Assembly (NCBI RefSeq): GCF_027531905.1
Contig: NZ_JAPZSU010000021.1
Coordinates: 57,842-121,841 of the forward strand
Length of the DNA stretch: 64,000 nucleotides
Origin: Flavobacterium sp.
Lineage (GTDB): Bacteria; Bacteroidota; Bacteroidia; Flavobacteriales; Flavobacteriaceae
Direction of reading: 5' to 3'
The notes beneath the pieces are model-generated. The model searched no databases. It saw only the letters and a program-made list of their open reading frames with translations, and was not told the DNA's origin. The position numbers and the translations under genes are program-made. Of this stretch, positions 35,547-43,314 are shown piece by piece. Positions within the stretch are counted from its first letter, which is position 1; every line of letters begins with the position of its first letter.

Positions 35547-36806
35547 TTAAAAATAGTTAGTCAATTCCATAGCAATATCCTTATTACTTTTGCCTATGTA
35601 ATTTAAAAACATTGCTTCGGTACTATGCCCTGTTACATAAATCAAAAATGAGGTGGGTATAGTTCCATAATTGTTTGTAGCAAATGAACGTCTTCCGATG
35701 TGAGAAGTTACAAGGTCGCATTTTTCAAAAACTCCAGTTTCTTTGCGATAAATTCCGCTTTCGGATGCGGTTTCAGAAATTACACTCCCATTAACCTTTT
35801 GAGTTATCTTAGCTTCTCTACAAACAATTTTAATATAGTCATTGTATTTTTGGTCTGAAATTGCTCTCGGAAACTCTCCATTTCTTTTGCTTAAAATATC
35901 CATTACTTTTTGTGATAATGGTACAGTCATTTCTTTGCCAGTTTTCTTTTGGGTAAACTCTATTAAAGGCTTTAAAACTCCCTCTTTATTCTTTTCAAAA
36001 CGTATCATTTCTTTTGTAAATCTCATAAAGTCCGAAACCCTTTGCCCTGTATAACAAGAAATCAAAAGCCAGTCCCTAGCATTGTCCAAATGTTCAACTA
36101 AATCGCTAGTTTTTTCAATTGCTTCTAATTCGTTTACAGTCAAATAAACGCTTTCGATTTTATGATATTTAACTTTGATACTATCTAACTGGTAACTGGT
36201 TTCAAGTCCGTTTGATTTTGCGTGTTTACAAATGGTTTTAATAAAACGGATTGTTCTTGCTATGGTGTTTGGTGCATAACCATTCGACAAACAATAATTT
36301 TCAAAATGAGTTTTAAAGTTTGTATCAACATCAGTAAGTAAAAGATTTTTCTTGTAGTGGGTTTGATACCTTGCCAAAAGCTGTTTAATAACATTGCATT
36401 TTTTAATTGTGCTTTCGGTTACTTCCGTACGCTTAACATCAATGTAATGAAGTAAATATTTATTAAGTTCCGTTGGTAGTTTTTCGGCTTGTTGAGGTGG
36501 GTTATAATAATAGTCAATTTGAGTTTGTAACCACTCTTTGTTTACCTCATCAGGATTAACAGAATTGAACGCATTTAAAACGTGGTTTTCAATTTTATTA
36601 AGTTCGTTGTTAACTTCGGTCTGTCTGTTTGTAATATCAATATCCTTAGACTTCTTTTTGTGTTGCTTGTTCCAGTAGTCTTTTAAAACTTCAAACTTTG
36701 TATTTGCACCAAAAACAAAATCAGTTTCATTGAAACGATACAATAACCTCAAATGCAAATTTGCTTTTTCTTTAGTTGAGCGATACAAAAAATTAACCGT
36801 TGCCAT
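35547..36806 (-). CDS. Tyrosine-type site-specific integrase
   Basis: The 419-residue integrase catalyses insertion at the tRNA-Ala 3' end. The N-terminal arm-binding domain (residues 1-90) is followed by a SAM-like core-binding domain (residues ~110-210, LLHYIDVKRTEVTESTIKK). The catalytic domain has Arg in SCYTGQRVSDFMRF, Lys in QKKTGKEMTVPLS and His-x-x-Arg in SHIGRRSFATNNYG. His and the nucleophile Tyr are in VTGHSTEAMFLNYIG. The full R-K-H-R-H-Y set is present, so it should be active. It is the gene nearest attR, about 190 bp away, with paired TGTACG motifs between. Confidence 0.93.
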   Translation of the reverse strand: MATVNFLYRSTKEKANLHLRLLYRFNETDFVFGANTKFEVLKDYWNKQHKKKSKDIDITNRQTEVNNELNKIENHVLNAFNSVNPDEVNKEWLQTQIDYYYNPPQQAEKLPTELNKYLLHYIDVKRTEVTESTIKKCNVIKQLLARYQTHYKKNLLLTDVDTNFKTHFENYCLSNGYAPNTIARTIRFIKTICKHAKSNGLETSYQLDSIKVKYHKIESVYLTVNELEAIEKTSDLVEHLDNARDWLLISCYTGQRVSDFMRFTKEMIRFEKNKEGVLKPLIEFTQKKTGKEMTVPLSQKVMDILSKRNGEFPRAISDQKYNDYIKIVCREAKITQKVNGSVISETASESGIYRKETGVFEKCDLVTSHIGRRSFATNNYGTIPTSFLIYVTGHSTEAMFLNYIGKSNKDIAMELTNYF

Positions 36807-36841
36807 AAATTGAAATTTTAGTCATACAAATATAAATAATC

Positions 36842-36858
36842 TGTACGGCATTTGTACG
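36842..36858 (+). promoter_or_regulatory. Paired TGTACG sites, right end (putative integrase arm sites)
   Basis: TGTACG at 36842-36847 and 36853-36858 repeats the 11-bp spacing of the left end. Two TATAAATA-containing direct repeats follow at about 36925 and 36942. Confidence 0.55.
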
Positions 36859-36999
36859 GTTAAATACAAAATGTTTCAAACTACATCAAAACAAATAAAA
36901 AAACATATCTTTGTAAAGTCTTATAAATATTGATTTTAAAGTATAAATACTGTGATTTTGTAGAATTAAGCAAAATAGTATTTTTGTATTTATAGTAGT

Positions 37000-37013
37000 C
37001 CCATCTTCTCCAC
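37000..37013 (+). other. attR core repeat
   Basis: CCCATCTTCTCCAC duplicates the end of tRNA-Ala. Beyond it lies the original host sequence, beginning with the displaced tRNA terminator. Confidence 0.88.
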
Positions 37014-37052
37014 AAAAAAGCCTTAGAAACGAATGTTTTTAAGGCTTTTTTT
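37014..37052. terminator. Original tRNA-Ala terminator, now beyond attR
   Basis: AAAAAAGCCTTA (37014-37025) pairs with TAAGGCTTTTTT (37040-37051). In the empty site it would directly follow the tRNA. It now also serves the convergent gene at 37077-37787 on the other strand. Confidence 0.8.
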
Positions 37053-37076
37053 GTTATAATATTTCATTTTTTTTAT

Positions 37077-37787
37077 TTAATCCTGGTATGATGACATTAT
37101 TCCATTCTCAAAATAATAATACTCCCTGTCATACACCCATTGTTCGTGAACACCCCATCTCCCGACAGTTCTATTTATTTCATTTGGACTACCTAAAGCA
37201 ATTAACAACATATCATCTGTCATTCCAATCCAAACCATCCCTTTTTTTAATTTAGCATAAAGCGCTTGGCCAAATTTCTTAACGTTTTTGGCCTCAATAG
37301 CGGCATAGTCTTTATTCGCTTTTTTAAGTTTATTCTCCTCTTTAATTTTTTCTAATTCTTTTTTTTCTTTGATTCTAATACTAATTAAATCATTTACCTT
37401 TTGATTGCGTTTAACCCATAATTCATTAACATATCCACAAACTTCATCAACACATACTCCAAAATATTCATCCTGATAATCCAGAATTAATACCTCTGTA
37501 TCTTCTTTAAAAGCATAAATTATGTCATCCATTGGAAAGGGTCTTTTTCTCAATTTTGCATCCTTAGATACAATTGCAGTTAATGTCGAATCCTTAACTG
37601 CTTTTAAAATTTCTTTAGATTTGATCAAATTAATTTTCTTATCAATTTGAGCAATAGAATCTTTTAAAGAATCAATCTTATCAACAAAACCTTTTCTACT
37701 CTTCTCAAGTTGAGTAATTTCATTGTTTACATGTTGAGCGTTTAATATGAAACCATAAAAAAGGAACATAATTAATATTTTTCTCAT
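37077..37787 (-). CDS. Exported protein with coiled coil, SH3-like and SmpA/OmlA-like domains
   Basis: The 236-residue protein has a signal peptide (MRKILIMFLFYGFILNAQ). A coiled coil follows (residues 20-60), then an SH3-like fold (residues ~70-125, DAKLRKRPFPMDDIIYAF then CGYVNELWVK). A second charged helix comes next. The C-terminal part (residues ~180-236, KGMVWIGMTDDMLLIALGSP then WGVHEQWVYD) resembles the SmpA/OmlA BLIP-like fold: a GM-x2-xxV-x2-xxGxP start and a final YYYFENG strand. It is probably periplasmic. Its role is unknown. It lies just outside the integrative element. Confidence 0.7.
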   Translation of the reverse strand: MRKILIMFLFYGFILNAQHVNNEITQLEKSRKGFVDKIDSLKDSIAQIDKKINLIKSKEILKAVKDSTLTAIVSKDAKLRKRPFPMDDIIYAFKEDTEVLILDYQDEYFGVCVDEVCGYVNELWVKRNQKVNDLISIRIKEKKELEKIKEENKLKKANKDYAAIEAKNVKKFGQALYAKLKKGMVWIGMTDDMLLIALGSPNEINRTVGRWGVHEQWVYDREYYYFENGIMSSYQD

Positions 37788-37917
37788 TTTGCCTTATTTT
37801 TTTTTCAAAAGTACAACATTGCAACTAACAACCTCATCCCCTAATTTAGTGATATTTTAAATTCCTATTCTAATAAATTAAAATGTAAAAACATCTTATG
37901 AAAAACAAAAGTCCTGT

Positions 37918-37990
37918 CTAGCCCTGATCGCAGCGGCATCCTTTGCTTTTTTCCTTTAAAAAAGCAAAGATATAGCGTAGAGCAGGTCGA
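37918..37990 (+). repeat. Flavobacterial intergenic hairpin repeat, copy C
   Basis: The flanks CAGCGGCATC and ATATAGCG enclose CTTTGCTTTTTT (37941-37952) and AAAAAAGCAAAG (37958-37969), a perfect 12-bp stem. The flanking genes are on the opposite strand, so it is not bound to one gene orientation. Confidence 0.7.
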
Positions 37991-38029
37991 GGCGTGGTTA
38001 TGGAAAGAAAACGTTCTGCTCCTTATCAA

Positions 38030-38974
38030 TTACCTAAAGCTGTAAGTTAGCCCAATCGAGCCATAATAATAGCCAGTATTGACAAGATGATTGACCTCTT
38101 TGGAGCGGTAAAAAAAAGTGTACTGACAATTGAAATGGTTGTAGCGGTACTTGATGCCCACGGCAGTGTGCCAGCGCCAACGAATCAGCTCTAATTCTAC
38201 CGGACTCTGTGTTCCAAAAAGGCTGCCTTGAACCGTTGCATCATAGGCTTGATACTGCAAACTAGGGTGGATAAAAAAATACAATTCCTCTGTTTTGGAA
38301 GTGCCTAATACGCCGCCACTATAAAAATTAGAATGAGCTATGGGTTGCAAATTTTTCAAACCTATTCTAGCAAAAAAACCAGAATTAAGAGCGGTTTGCA
38401 CGGTTCCTAAAATCGCTTGTCCTTGAAAATGAACATCAAAATTAGGGGTGGTCACGTTTGGAAAAAGCTTTTGGGAAAAACGAAATTGAGCCTGCAACGC
38501 AAAGGTATTTTTGATTTGGTTTTGCCAACCTTGCACATGGCGCAACGAAAAGGCATCGTGCAATCCGTTTTGCATTTCTTCGGCATAGGAGTTGGGGCCT
38601 ACAAAACCAATTTGCACCGCTCCTTGATAAACGATATGGTTGGTCATAAAAAACGTTTGATTGACTTCGCCAAACAAATACCCAGCAAAAGGGCGATCGT
38701 TGTCTTTAATGGCGTTGGCCAATCGGGTTCTGGGAGTGTAGATGTATTGCCCTAATCGGAATTCCGTAGTCTTTTTTAATAAAGTTGAGGATTGTTTTTG
38801 ATTTAAATACGCATAAAACAGGGTAATCCCGTTGGTGTAATAGCGGTCATTTTTTAAAGAAGCATACAAATCATTATCGAGTTCTACTCTCACTTGTTTG
38901 CTGTCGAAAGTTTGGGCAAAACCCAAAAAAGGCATCCCAAACAGCAGTAAAAACAAGAGTTTTAACTGTCTCAT
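38030..38974 (-). CDS. Lipid A deacylase LpxR family protein
   Basis: The 314-residue outer-membrane protein has a signal peptide (MRQLKLLFLLLFGMPFLGFA). The LpxR/DUF2219 pattern includes VELDNDLYASLKNDRYYTNG near residue 30, holding the Asn-Asp pair of the active site. NDRPFAGYLFGEVNQ follows near residue 92, and a series of amphipathic strands ends in YYYGSIGLTYSFR. LpxR removes the 3'-acyloxyacyl group of lipid A and needs calcium. Its start overlaps the stop of mtgA by 4 bp (ATGA), so it is translated in the same operon as mtgA and the FAD oxidoreductase. Confidence 0.82.
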   Translation of the reverse strand: MRQLKLLFLLLFGMPFLGFAQTFDSKQVRVELDNDLYASLKNDRYYTNGITLFYAYLNQKQSSTLLKKTTEFRLGQYIYTPRTRLANAIKDNDRPFAGYLFGEVNQTFFMTNHIVYQGAVQIGFVGPNSYAEEMQNGLHDAFSLRHVQGWQNQIKNTFALQAQFRFSQKLFPNVTTPNFDVHFQGQAILGTVQTALNSGFFARIGLKNLQPIAHSNFYSGGVLGTSKTEELYFFIHPSLQYQAYDATVQGSLFGTQSPVELELIRWRWHTAVGIKYRYNHFNCQYTFFYRSKEVNHLVNTGYYYGSIGLTYSFR

Positions 38975-39720
38975 TTGTAGTTTATAGTCCCTACATGATT
39001 CATCACACGCACAATTTTGGCTTTTCGATTGTTGATGTAAGAAGACGAACTTGTGGCTTTGTATTTGCGTGGGTTAGGTAAAATAGCGGCAATTCCTGCG
39101 GCTTGCATTTTGGTCAAACTCGAGGCGTCTTTTCGGTACCAATATTCGGTCGCAGCATGGGCACCATATACCCCATCACCCATTTCAATACTGTTCAAAT
39201 AGACTTCCATGATGCGTTTTTTACCCCAAATCATTTCGATTAGTACGGTAAAATAAGCTTCTAAGCCTTTGCGCAAGTAGCTTCTACCTTGCCATAAAAA
39301 AACATTTTTGGCGGTTTGCTGCGAAATGGTACTTCCGCCTTTTATTTTTCGTCCTCTTTCGTTGCTTTTATAAGCTTTTTGCATCGCCAAAAAATCAAAA
39401 CCATTGTGGGTCAAAAACGTACCGTCTTCACTTGCGATTACGGCTTTTTGCAAATTCATTGAAATATTTTCGATGGGTTCCCAATCGTGACTAAAATGAT
39501 TCTCTTTCCCGTCGGCTACATTTTCAAAATAGCGAATTACCATTAGCGGTGTAAATGGAACAGGAACGAATTTAAACAGCACTACAAAAAAGATAGAAAG
39601 CCCGAAAAACCATAGCATAGCTTTGAAAAGAAAGCGTTTCACTTTACTTCCCAAACTAGATTCTTGTTTCTTCACCGGTTTTTTTGAAGTTGTCTTTTTT
39701 GGGGTAATTTTGGTTGCCAT
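38971..39720 (-). CDS. mtgA: Monofunctional biosynthetic peptidoglycan transglycosylase
   Basis: MtgA polymerises glycan strands from lipid II at the inner membrane. ATG 39720 gives 249 residues; the longer frame to 39864 runs inside the oxidoreductase gene. A basic N-terminus (TKITPKKTTSKKPVKK) and one transmembrane helix (residues ~35-58) precede the GT51 domain. Its motifs are AVIASEDGTFLTHNGFD with the catalytic Glu, GGSTISQQTAKNVFLW, RKGLEAYFTVLIEMIWGKKR, and MEVYLNSIEMGDGVYG. The start shares one base with the upstream stop codon, and the stop overlaps the LpxR-like start. Confidence 0.94.
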   Translation of the reverse strand: MATKITPKKTTSKKPVKKQESSLGSKVKRFLFKAMLWFFGLSIFFVVLFKFVPVPFTPLMVIRYFENVADGKENHFSHDWEPIENISMNLQKAVIASEDGTFLTHNGFDFLAMQKAYKSNERGRKIKGGSTISQQTAKNVFLWQGRSYLRKGLEAYFTVLIEMIWGKKRIMEVYLNSIEMGDGVYGAHAATEYWYRKDASSLTKMQAAGIAAILPNPRKYKATSSSSYINNRKAKIVRVMNHVGTINYK

Positions 39721-40832
39721 TATACTAAATCTGCTAATTCGGTTCCTATTAAACTGCCAATTGCCACACCCATTCCGCCCATGCGGACGCCACAATATAC
39801 ATTTTGGGACAGATTGGTTACTATAGGATTTTTGCTCGCGCCTATTCCCATAATCCCGCTCCAACGGTGTGCAATTTCAATGTCTTGATTCGGCAAAATT
39901 ACTTCTTTTAATAACTGTTCCAATTTTTTTTGAATAATTTCGGTTTGCCCCATTTCGGTAGTGGTTTCTTCTTCAAAAGCCAAGTTGCGCCCTCCGCCTA
40001 ATAAAATTCGGTCACCTATATTTCTGAAATAATAATACCCGCGGTCCAAATGAAAAGTTCCTTTGATGTCCAAATTCGGAATAGGTTCTGTAATCAGCAC
40101 CTGAGCACGCGCAGGTTTCACTTGTCCTTGCGTGAGTTCAGCAGCAAAACCGTTGGTTGCAAACAATAACTTTTGGGTCGTAAAACTAAAATCCCCCAAA
40201 GCTACTTCAACACCTGAACCCTTATCCTCAAACCCCGTAACCGTTTGCTGATTCAGAATCAAAATATTGGCTGCTACGGCTTGACGCAACAATTCTTGCA
40301 TCATATTTCCAGTATCAATTTGTCCTTCAAAAGGATTAAAAATCAGGTATTCTTTTGTCCCTTTAAATCCAAAACGATCCACTTCCTTGGTAAAAACGCC
40401 TCCCCTAAAAATAGGATTCAGAATTTCATTGACAAAAGGCATTTTGTTGACACACTCAGTGTACAAACTCTCTTCGTCTTCCAAAAACAATTCATAGCCG
40501 CCAAAAGGTTTGTAATCCAAAACCGCATCAGGAATCCGTTTGCGCAACAATTGCAAACCCGACCAACGCTTTTGCACCAAAGCAATTACCTCCTCTTCGG
40601 AATGCGTTTTCAAATCTTCGACAATCTCCGAAAGACTTCCAAAACAAGCAAATCCAGCGTTTTTAGTACTCGCGCCTTGTGGCAACATTCCTTTCTCTAA
40701 CACCAATATTTTGGCGGTAGGAAATCGTTCTCTCAATCGCAATGCGGCGTGCAATCCCACAATCCCACTGCCCACAATCGTGTAATCTACGTTGGTAAAC
40801 CAATTTTTTATTTCCCAATAACTCAAGTGCAT
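39720..40832 (-). CDS. FAD-dependent oxidoreductase (DadA/glycine oxidase-like)
   Basis: The 370-residue flavoprotein has a Rossmann FAD motif, YTIVGSGIVGLHAALRLRER, at residues 17-36 with the acidic residue in VLEKG. A DAO-type segment, PQGASTKNAGFACFG, follows. The C-terminal part has the second FAD contact, RWSGIMGIGASKNPIV then GVRMGGMGVAIGS. The DAO superfamily oxidises D-amino acids, glycine or sarcosine; the substrate is not determined. It is first in an overlapping operon with mtgA and the LpxR-like gene. Its upstream region carries hairpin repeat E on the same strand. Confidence 0.85.
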   Translation of the reverse strand: MHLSYWEIKNWFTNVDYTIVGSGIVGLHAALRLRERFPTAKILVLEKGMLPQGASTKNAGFACFGSLSEIVEDLKTHSEEEVIALVQKRWSGLQLLRKRIPDAVLDYKPFGGYELFLEDEESLYTECVNKMPFVNEILNPIFRGGVFTKEVDRFGFKGTKEYLIFNPFEGQIDTGNMMQELLRQAVAANILILNQQTVTGFEDKGSGVEVALGDFSFTTQKLLFATNGFAAELTQGQVKPARAQVLITEPIPNLDIKGTFHLDRGYYYFRNIGDRILLGGGRNLAFEEETTTEMGQTEIIQKKLEQLLKEVILPNQDIEIAHRWSGIMGIGASKNPIVTNLSQNVYCGVRMGGMGVAIGSLIGTELADLV

Positions 40833-40866
40833 CTGTGAAAATTTTTTATAAAAATAAGGATTTTTT

Positions 40867-40942
40867 GGAGCTATTTCCAGCTGTCCACTGTATCTTTTCT
40901 ATTTTAAAGAAAAATAGAAAAGGATGCCTTTCCCATCTGGGC
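40867..40942 (-). repeat. Flavobacterial intergenic hairpin repeat, copy E
   Basis: Read on the minus strand it begins TAGCCCAGATGGGAAAGGCATC and ends GCTGGAAATAGCTCC (the start shown is split by the variable part of the motif). The stem is CTTTTCTATTTT (40894-40905) with AAAATAGAAAAG (40911-40922). Its outer sequences match copy D. It lies 35 bp upstream of the oxidoreductase start. Confidence 0.65.
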
Positions 40943-41067
40943 TAAAACTAAGTGCATCACAAGATATTTGCTTTTGAAAAATTTCTCCACGTATGCACGA
41001 ATAAATGCAAATTTGATTTTTATTCTTAATTTCAAATAACTACTCAGCTTGTCTTGCTTTCAATTGG

Positions 41068-41187
41068 CTCCAGCTTTAGCTGGAGTTATAGGAATCAATT
41101 GTATTGGCTTTAGCCAAATAAAAGCAGCTAATTTTGGCTAAAGCCTTTAAAATTTTCAAATTTCACCCCTCCAACTAAAGTTGGAGG
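41068..41187. repeat. Cluster of four short TTTAG/TAAAG-centred palindromes
   Basis: CTCCAGCTTTAGCTGGAG (41068-41085), TTGGCTTTAGCCAA (41104-41117), GGCTAAAGCC (41136-41145) and CCTCCAACTAAAGTTGGAGG (41168-41187) stand in a 120-bp stretch. The centres alternate between TTTAG and TAAAG, so the last two are in the opposite sense to the first two. The rest of the gene-free interval 40833-41357 shows only repeat E. No coding signal is seen. Confidence 0.7.
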
Positions 41188-41357
41188 CAATTAATGTCCA
41201 AAAAAATACCTGAATAATTACATTTTCACGAATCTATTAATATTATATGTACTTCGATTAGCGTCATTCGTGGCTACTTTCTTTTTTAAGCGAACGCTCT
41301 GCAATCCAAAACAAGTCGATTTAAATGATTATTTTTACGTTTTTAAAATTGAAAACA

Positions 41358-43259
41358 ATGAAAAAGATTCTTTTATTAACCCTATCCCTGATGAGTTTAA
41401 CAACAATGGCTCAAAACACACTGACTCCCGAGCTGCTCTGGAAACTAGGTCGCGTAACACCTCTAGGCCTTTCAAAAGACGGAAAAAACGTCATTTATAA
41501 AGTTAGCACACCCTCTGTGGCGGAAAACAAATCCAGCTCTAAGTTGTATTCGCTTCCCATAGAAGGCGGCAATGCCATCGAAATTAAAGACACCAAAGGG
41601 CTGCTAAACGACAAAAACAGCTCGCCCGACGGAAAATATCTTGTCTATAACGAGGAAGTAAAAATCGACAAAGTACACGGAAAAGATTTCTATCCCGAAC
41701 TAGAAAAATCGAATGTACAAATCTACAACGGTCTCGATTACCGCCACTGGGACACTTGGAATGAAGGTAAATTCAACCACGTGTTTTACAAAGAAAATAA
41801 AGAAGGTGCCACAGGAATCGATATCCTAAAAGGTGAAAATTTCGATAGCCCACAAAAACCTTTTGGTGGAGACGAAGATTATATTTGGTCACCAGATAGC
41901 AAAAGTATTTTGTACGTATGCAAGAAAAAAGCAGGTACTCAATATGCCATTTCTACGAATACCGATATTTATGAATACCAACTCGAAACTGGTAAAACCA
42001 TCAACCGAACCGAAGGCAATTTAGGGTACGACACGGCGCCTCAATTCTCTCCAGCGGGTCACTTGACTTGGTTGCAAATGAAACGTGATGGTTATGAAGC
42101 CGATAAAAACGACATCATTGTAGATTTCAAAGGCATCAAAATGAACCTTACCGCCAATTGGGACGGAAGTGTAGACCAATTTATGTGGAGTCTAGACGGA
42201 AAGAACGTCTATTTTGTAGCAGCAGTAGACGGTACCAAACAATTGTTTGCAGTGAACTTCCCCGGAATGACTAGAATAGCGGTAACAGTACGCCAAATTA
42301 CCAAAGGTGATTTTGATGTAAGCGATATTATTGGCTTTTCTGGCGACCAAGTTTTGGTATCAAGAACCGATATGAATCACGCTGCTGAAATTTTTTCTTA
42401 TAATCTAAAGAAAAACACTTGGAAACAATTGTCTGATGTGAATACAGCAACTTACAATACTTTAGCGTTAAGTAAAACCGAACGTCGCTATGTCACCACA
42501 ACCGATGGTAAAAAAATGTTGGTTTGGGTGATTTTGCCTCCAAATTTCGATGCAACTAAAAAATACCCGACGTTATTATACTGCCAAGGTGGACCACAAT
42601 CGCCTTTAACACAAAGCTATTCCTTCCGTTGGAATTTCTCTTTGATGGCGGCTCAAGGCTATGTAGTAGTAGCGCCAAACCGCAGAGGAATGTACGGCCA
42701 CGGACAAGAATGGAACGAAAAAATATCGGGTGATTGGGGCGGACAAGTGATGGACGATTATTTATCAGCGATTGATGACGTCGCCAAAGAATCGTATGTA
42801 GACAAATCACGTCTGGGTTGTGTAGGCGCTAGTTACGGTGGCTATTCCGTGTTTTATTTGGCTGGAATTCACAACAATCGTTTCAAAACATTTATTGCCC
42901 ACGATGGCGTTTTCAATACGCAGAGTATGTTTGGCACCACCGAAGAAGTCTTCTTTAACAACTGGGATTTTGGAGGAGCGTACTGGGAAAAAGACAATAA
43001 AGTGGCGCAAAAATCATACACGACTTTTAACCCAATCACATTGGTAGACAAATGGAATACCCCAATTTTGATTATTCAAGGAGGTATTGATTTTAGAGTA
43101 CCGATTGGACAATCGCAAGAAGCCTTTCAGGCTGCACAATTAAGAGGTATCAAAAGTCGCTTTTTGTATTTTCCGGAAGAGAACCACTGGGTATTGAAAC
43201 CACAAAATGCCCAAGTATGGCAAAGAGAATTTTACAAATGGTTGAAAGAGACCTTATAA
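41358..43259 (+). CDS. S9 family peptidase (prolyl oligopeptidase type)
   Basis: The 633-residue exported peptidase starts at ATG 41358, which begins the signal peptide MKKILLLTLSLMSLTTMAQ; the frame upstream to 41325 adds no better start. Residues ~30-370 are WD40-like/beta-propeller repeats (SPDGKYLVYNEE, WSPDSKSILYV). The C-terminal alpha/beta-hydrolase has the nucleophile in GCVGASYGGYSVFY, Asp in IQGGIDFRVPIGQS and His in FPEENHWVLKP. It resembles dipeptidyl or acylaminoacyl peptidases of the periplasm. It is a single gene followed by a bidirectional terminator. Confidence 0.9.
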   Translation: MKKILLLTLSLMSLTTMAQNTLTPELLWKLGRVTPLGLSKDGKNVIYKVSTPSVAENKSSSKLYSLPIEGGNAIEIKDTKGLLNDKNSSPDGKYLVYNEEVKIDKVHGKDFYPELEKSNVQIYNGLDYRHWDTWNEGKFNHVFYKENKEGATGIDILKGENFDSPQKPFGGDEDYIWSPDSKSILYVCKKKAGTQYAISTNTDIYEYQLETGKTINRTEGNLGYDTAPQFSPAGHLTWLQMKRDGYEADKNDIIVDFKGIKMNLTANWDGSVDQFMWSLDGKNVYFVAAVDGTKQLFAVNFPGMTRIAVTVRQITKGDFDVSDIIGFSGDQVLVSRTDMNHAAEIFSYNLKKNTWKQLSDVNTATYNTLALSKTERRYVTTTDGKKMLVWVILPPNFDATKKYPTLLYCQGGPQSPLTQSYSFRWNFSLMAAQGYVVVAPNRRGMYGHGQEWNEKISGDWGGQVMDDYLSAIDDVAKESYVDKSRLGCVGASYGGYSVFYLAGIHNNRFKTFIAHDGVFNTQSMFGTTEEVFFNNWDFGGAYWEKDNKVAQKSYTTFNPITLVDKWNTPILIIQGGIDFRVPIGQSQEAFQAAQLRGIKSRFLYFPEENHWVLKPQNAQVWQREFYKWLKETL

Positions 43260-43260
43260 T

Positions 43261-43305
43261 TACTATAAAAAAACCTCGCAAATTGCGAGGTTTTTTATAG
43301 TAATT
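43261..43305. terminator. Bidirectional terminator between S9 peptidase and accC
   Basis: AAAAAACCTCGCAA and TTGCGAGGTTTTTT form a perfect hairpin with one central base, and the surrounding TTACTATA/TATAGTAA extends the pairing. It serves both convergent genes. Confidence 0.9.
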
Positions 43306-43314
43306 ATTTCCCAT

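Larger units (their letters stand above)
29223..37013. mobile_element. 7.8-kb integrative element inserted in tRNA-Ala, satellite-like
   Basis: The 14-bp direct repeat CCCATCTTCTCCAC flanks the element, and the left copy overlaps the tRNA 3' end. Next to the right copy is a tyrosine integrase gene. All eight genes are on the minus strand: integrase, unknown 574-residue protein, excisionase-like HTH, winged helix, SF3 helicase, Toprim primase, lipoprotein and zinc-finger-like protein. Replication and integration modules are present, but there is no capsid, tail, lysis or relaxase gene. This fits a phage satellite or other minimal mobilisable element. AT content and intergenic style differ little from the host. 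Confidence 0.88.

Noticed and set aside
39720..39864. N-terminal 48-residue extension of mtgA
   Set aside because: It lies wholly inside the oxidoreductase gene, and the extra residues do not resemble the family. ATG 39720 overlaps the stop in the usual operon fashion.
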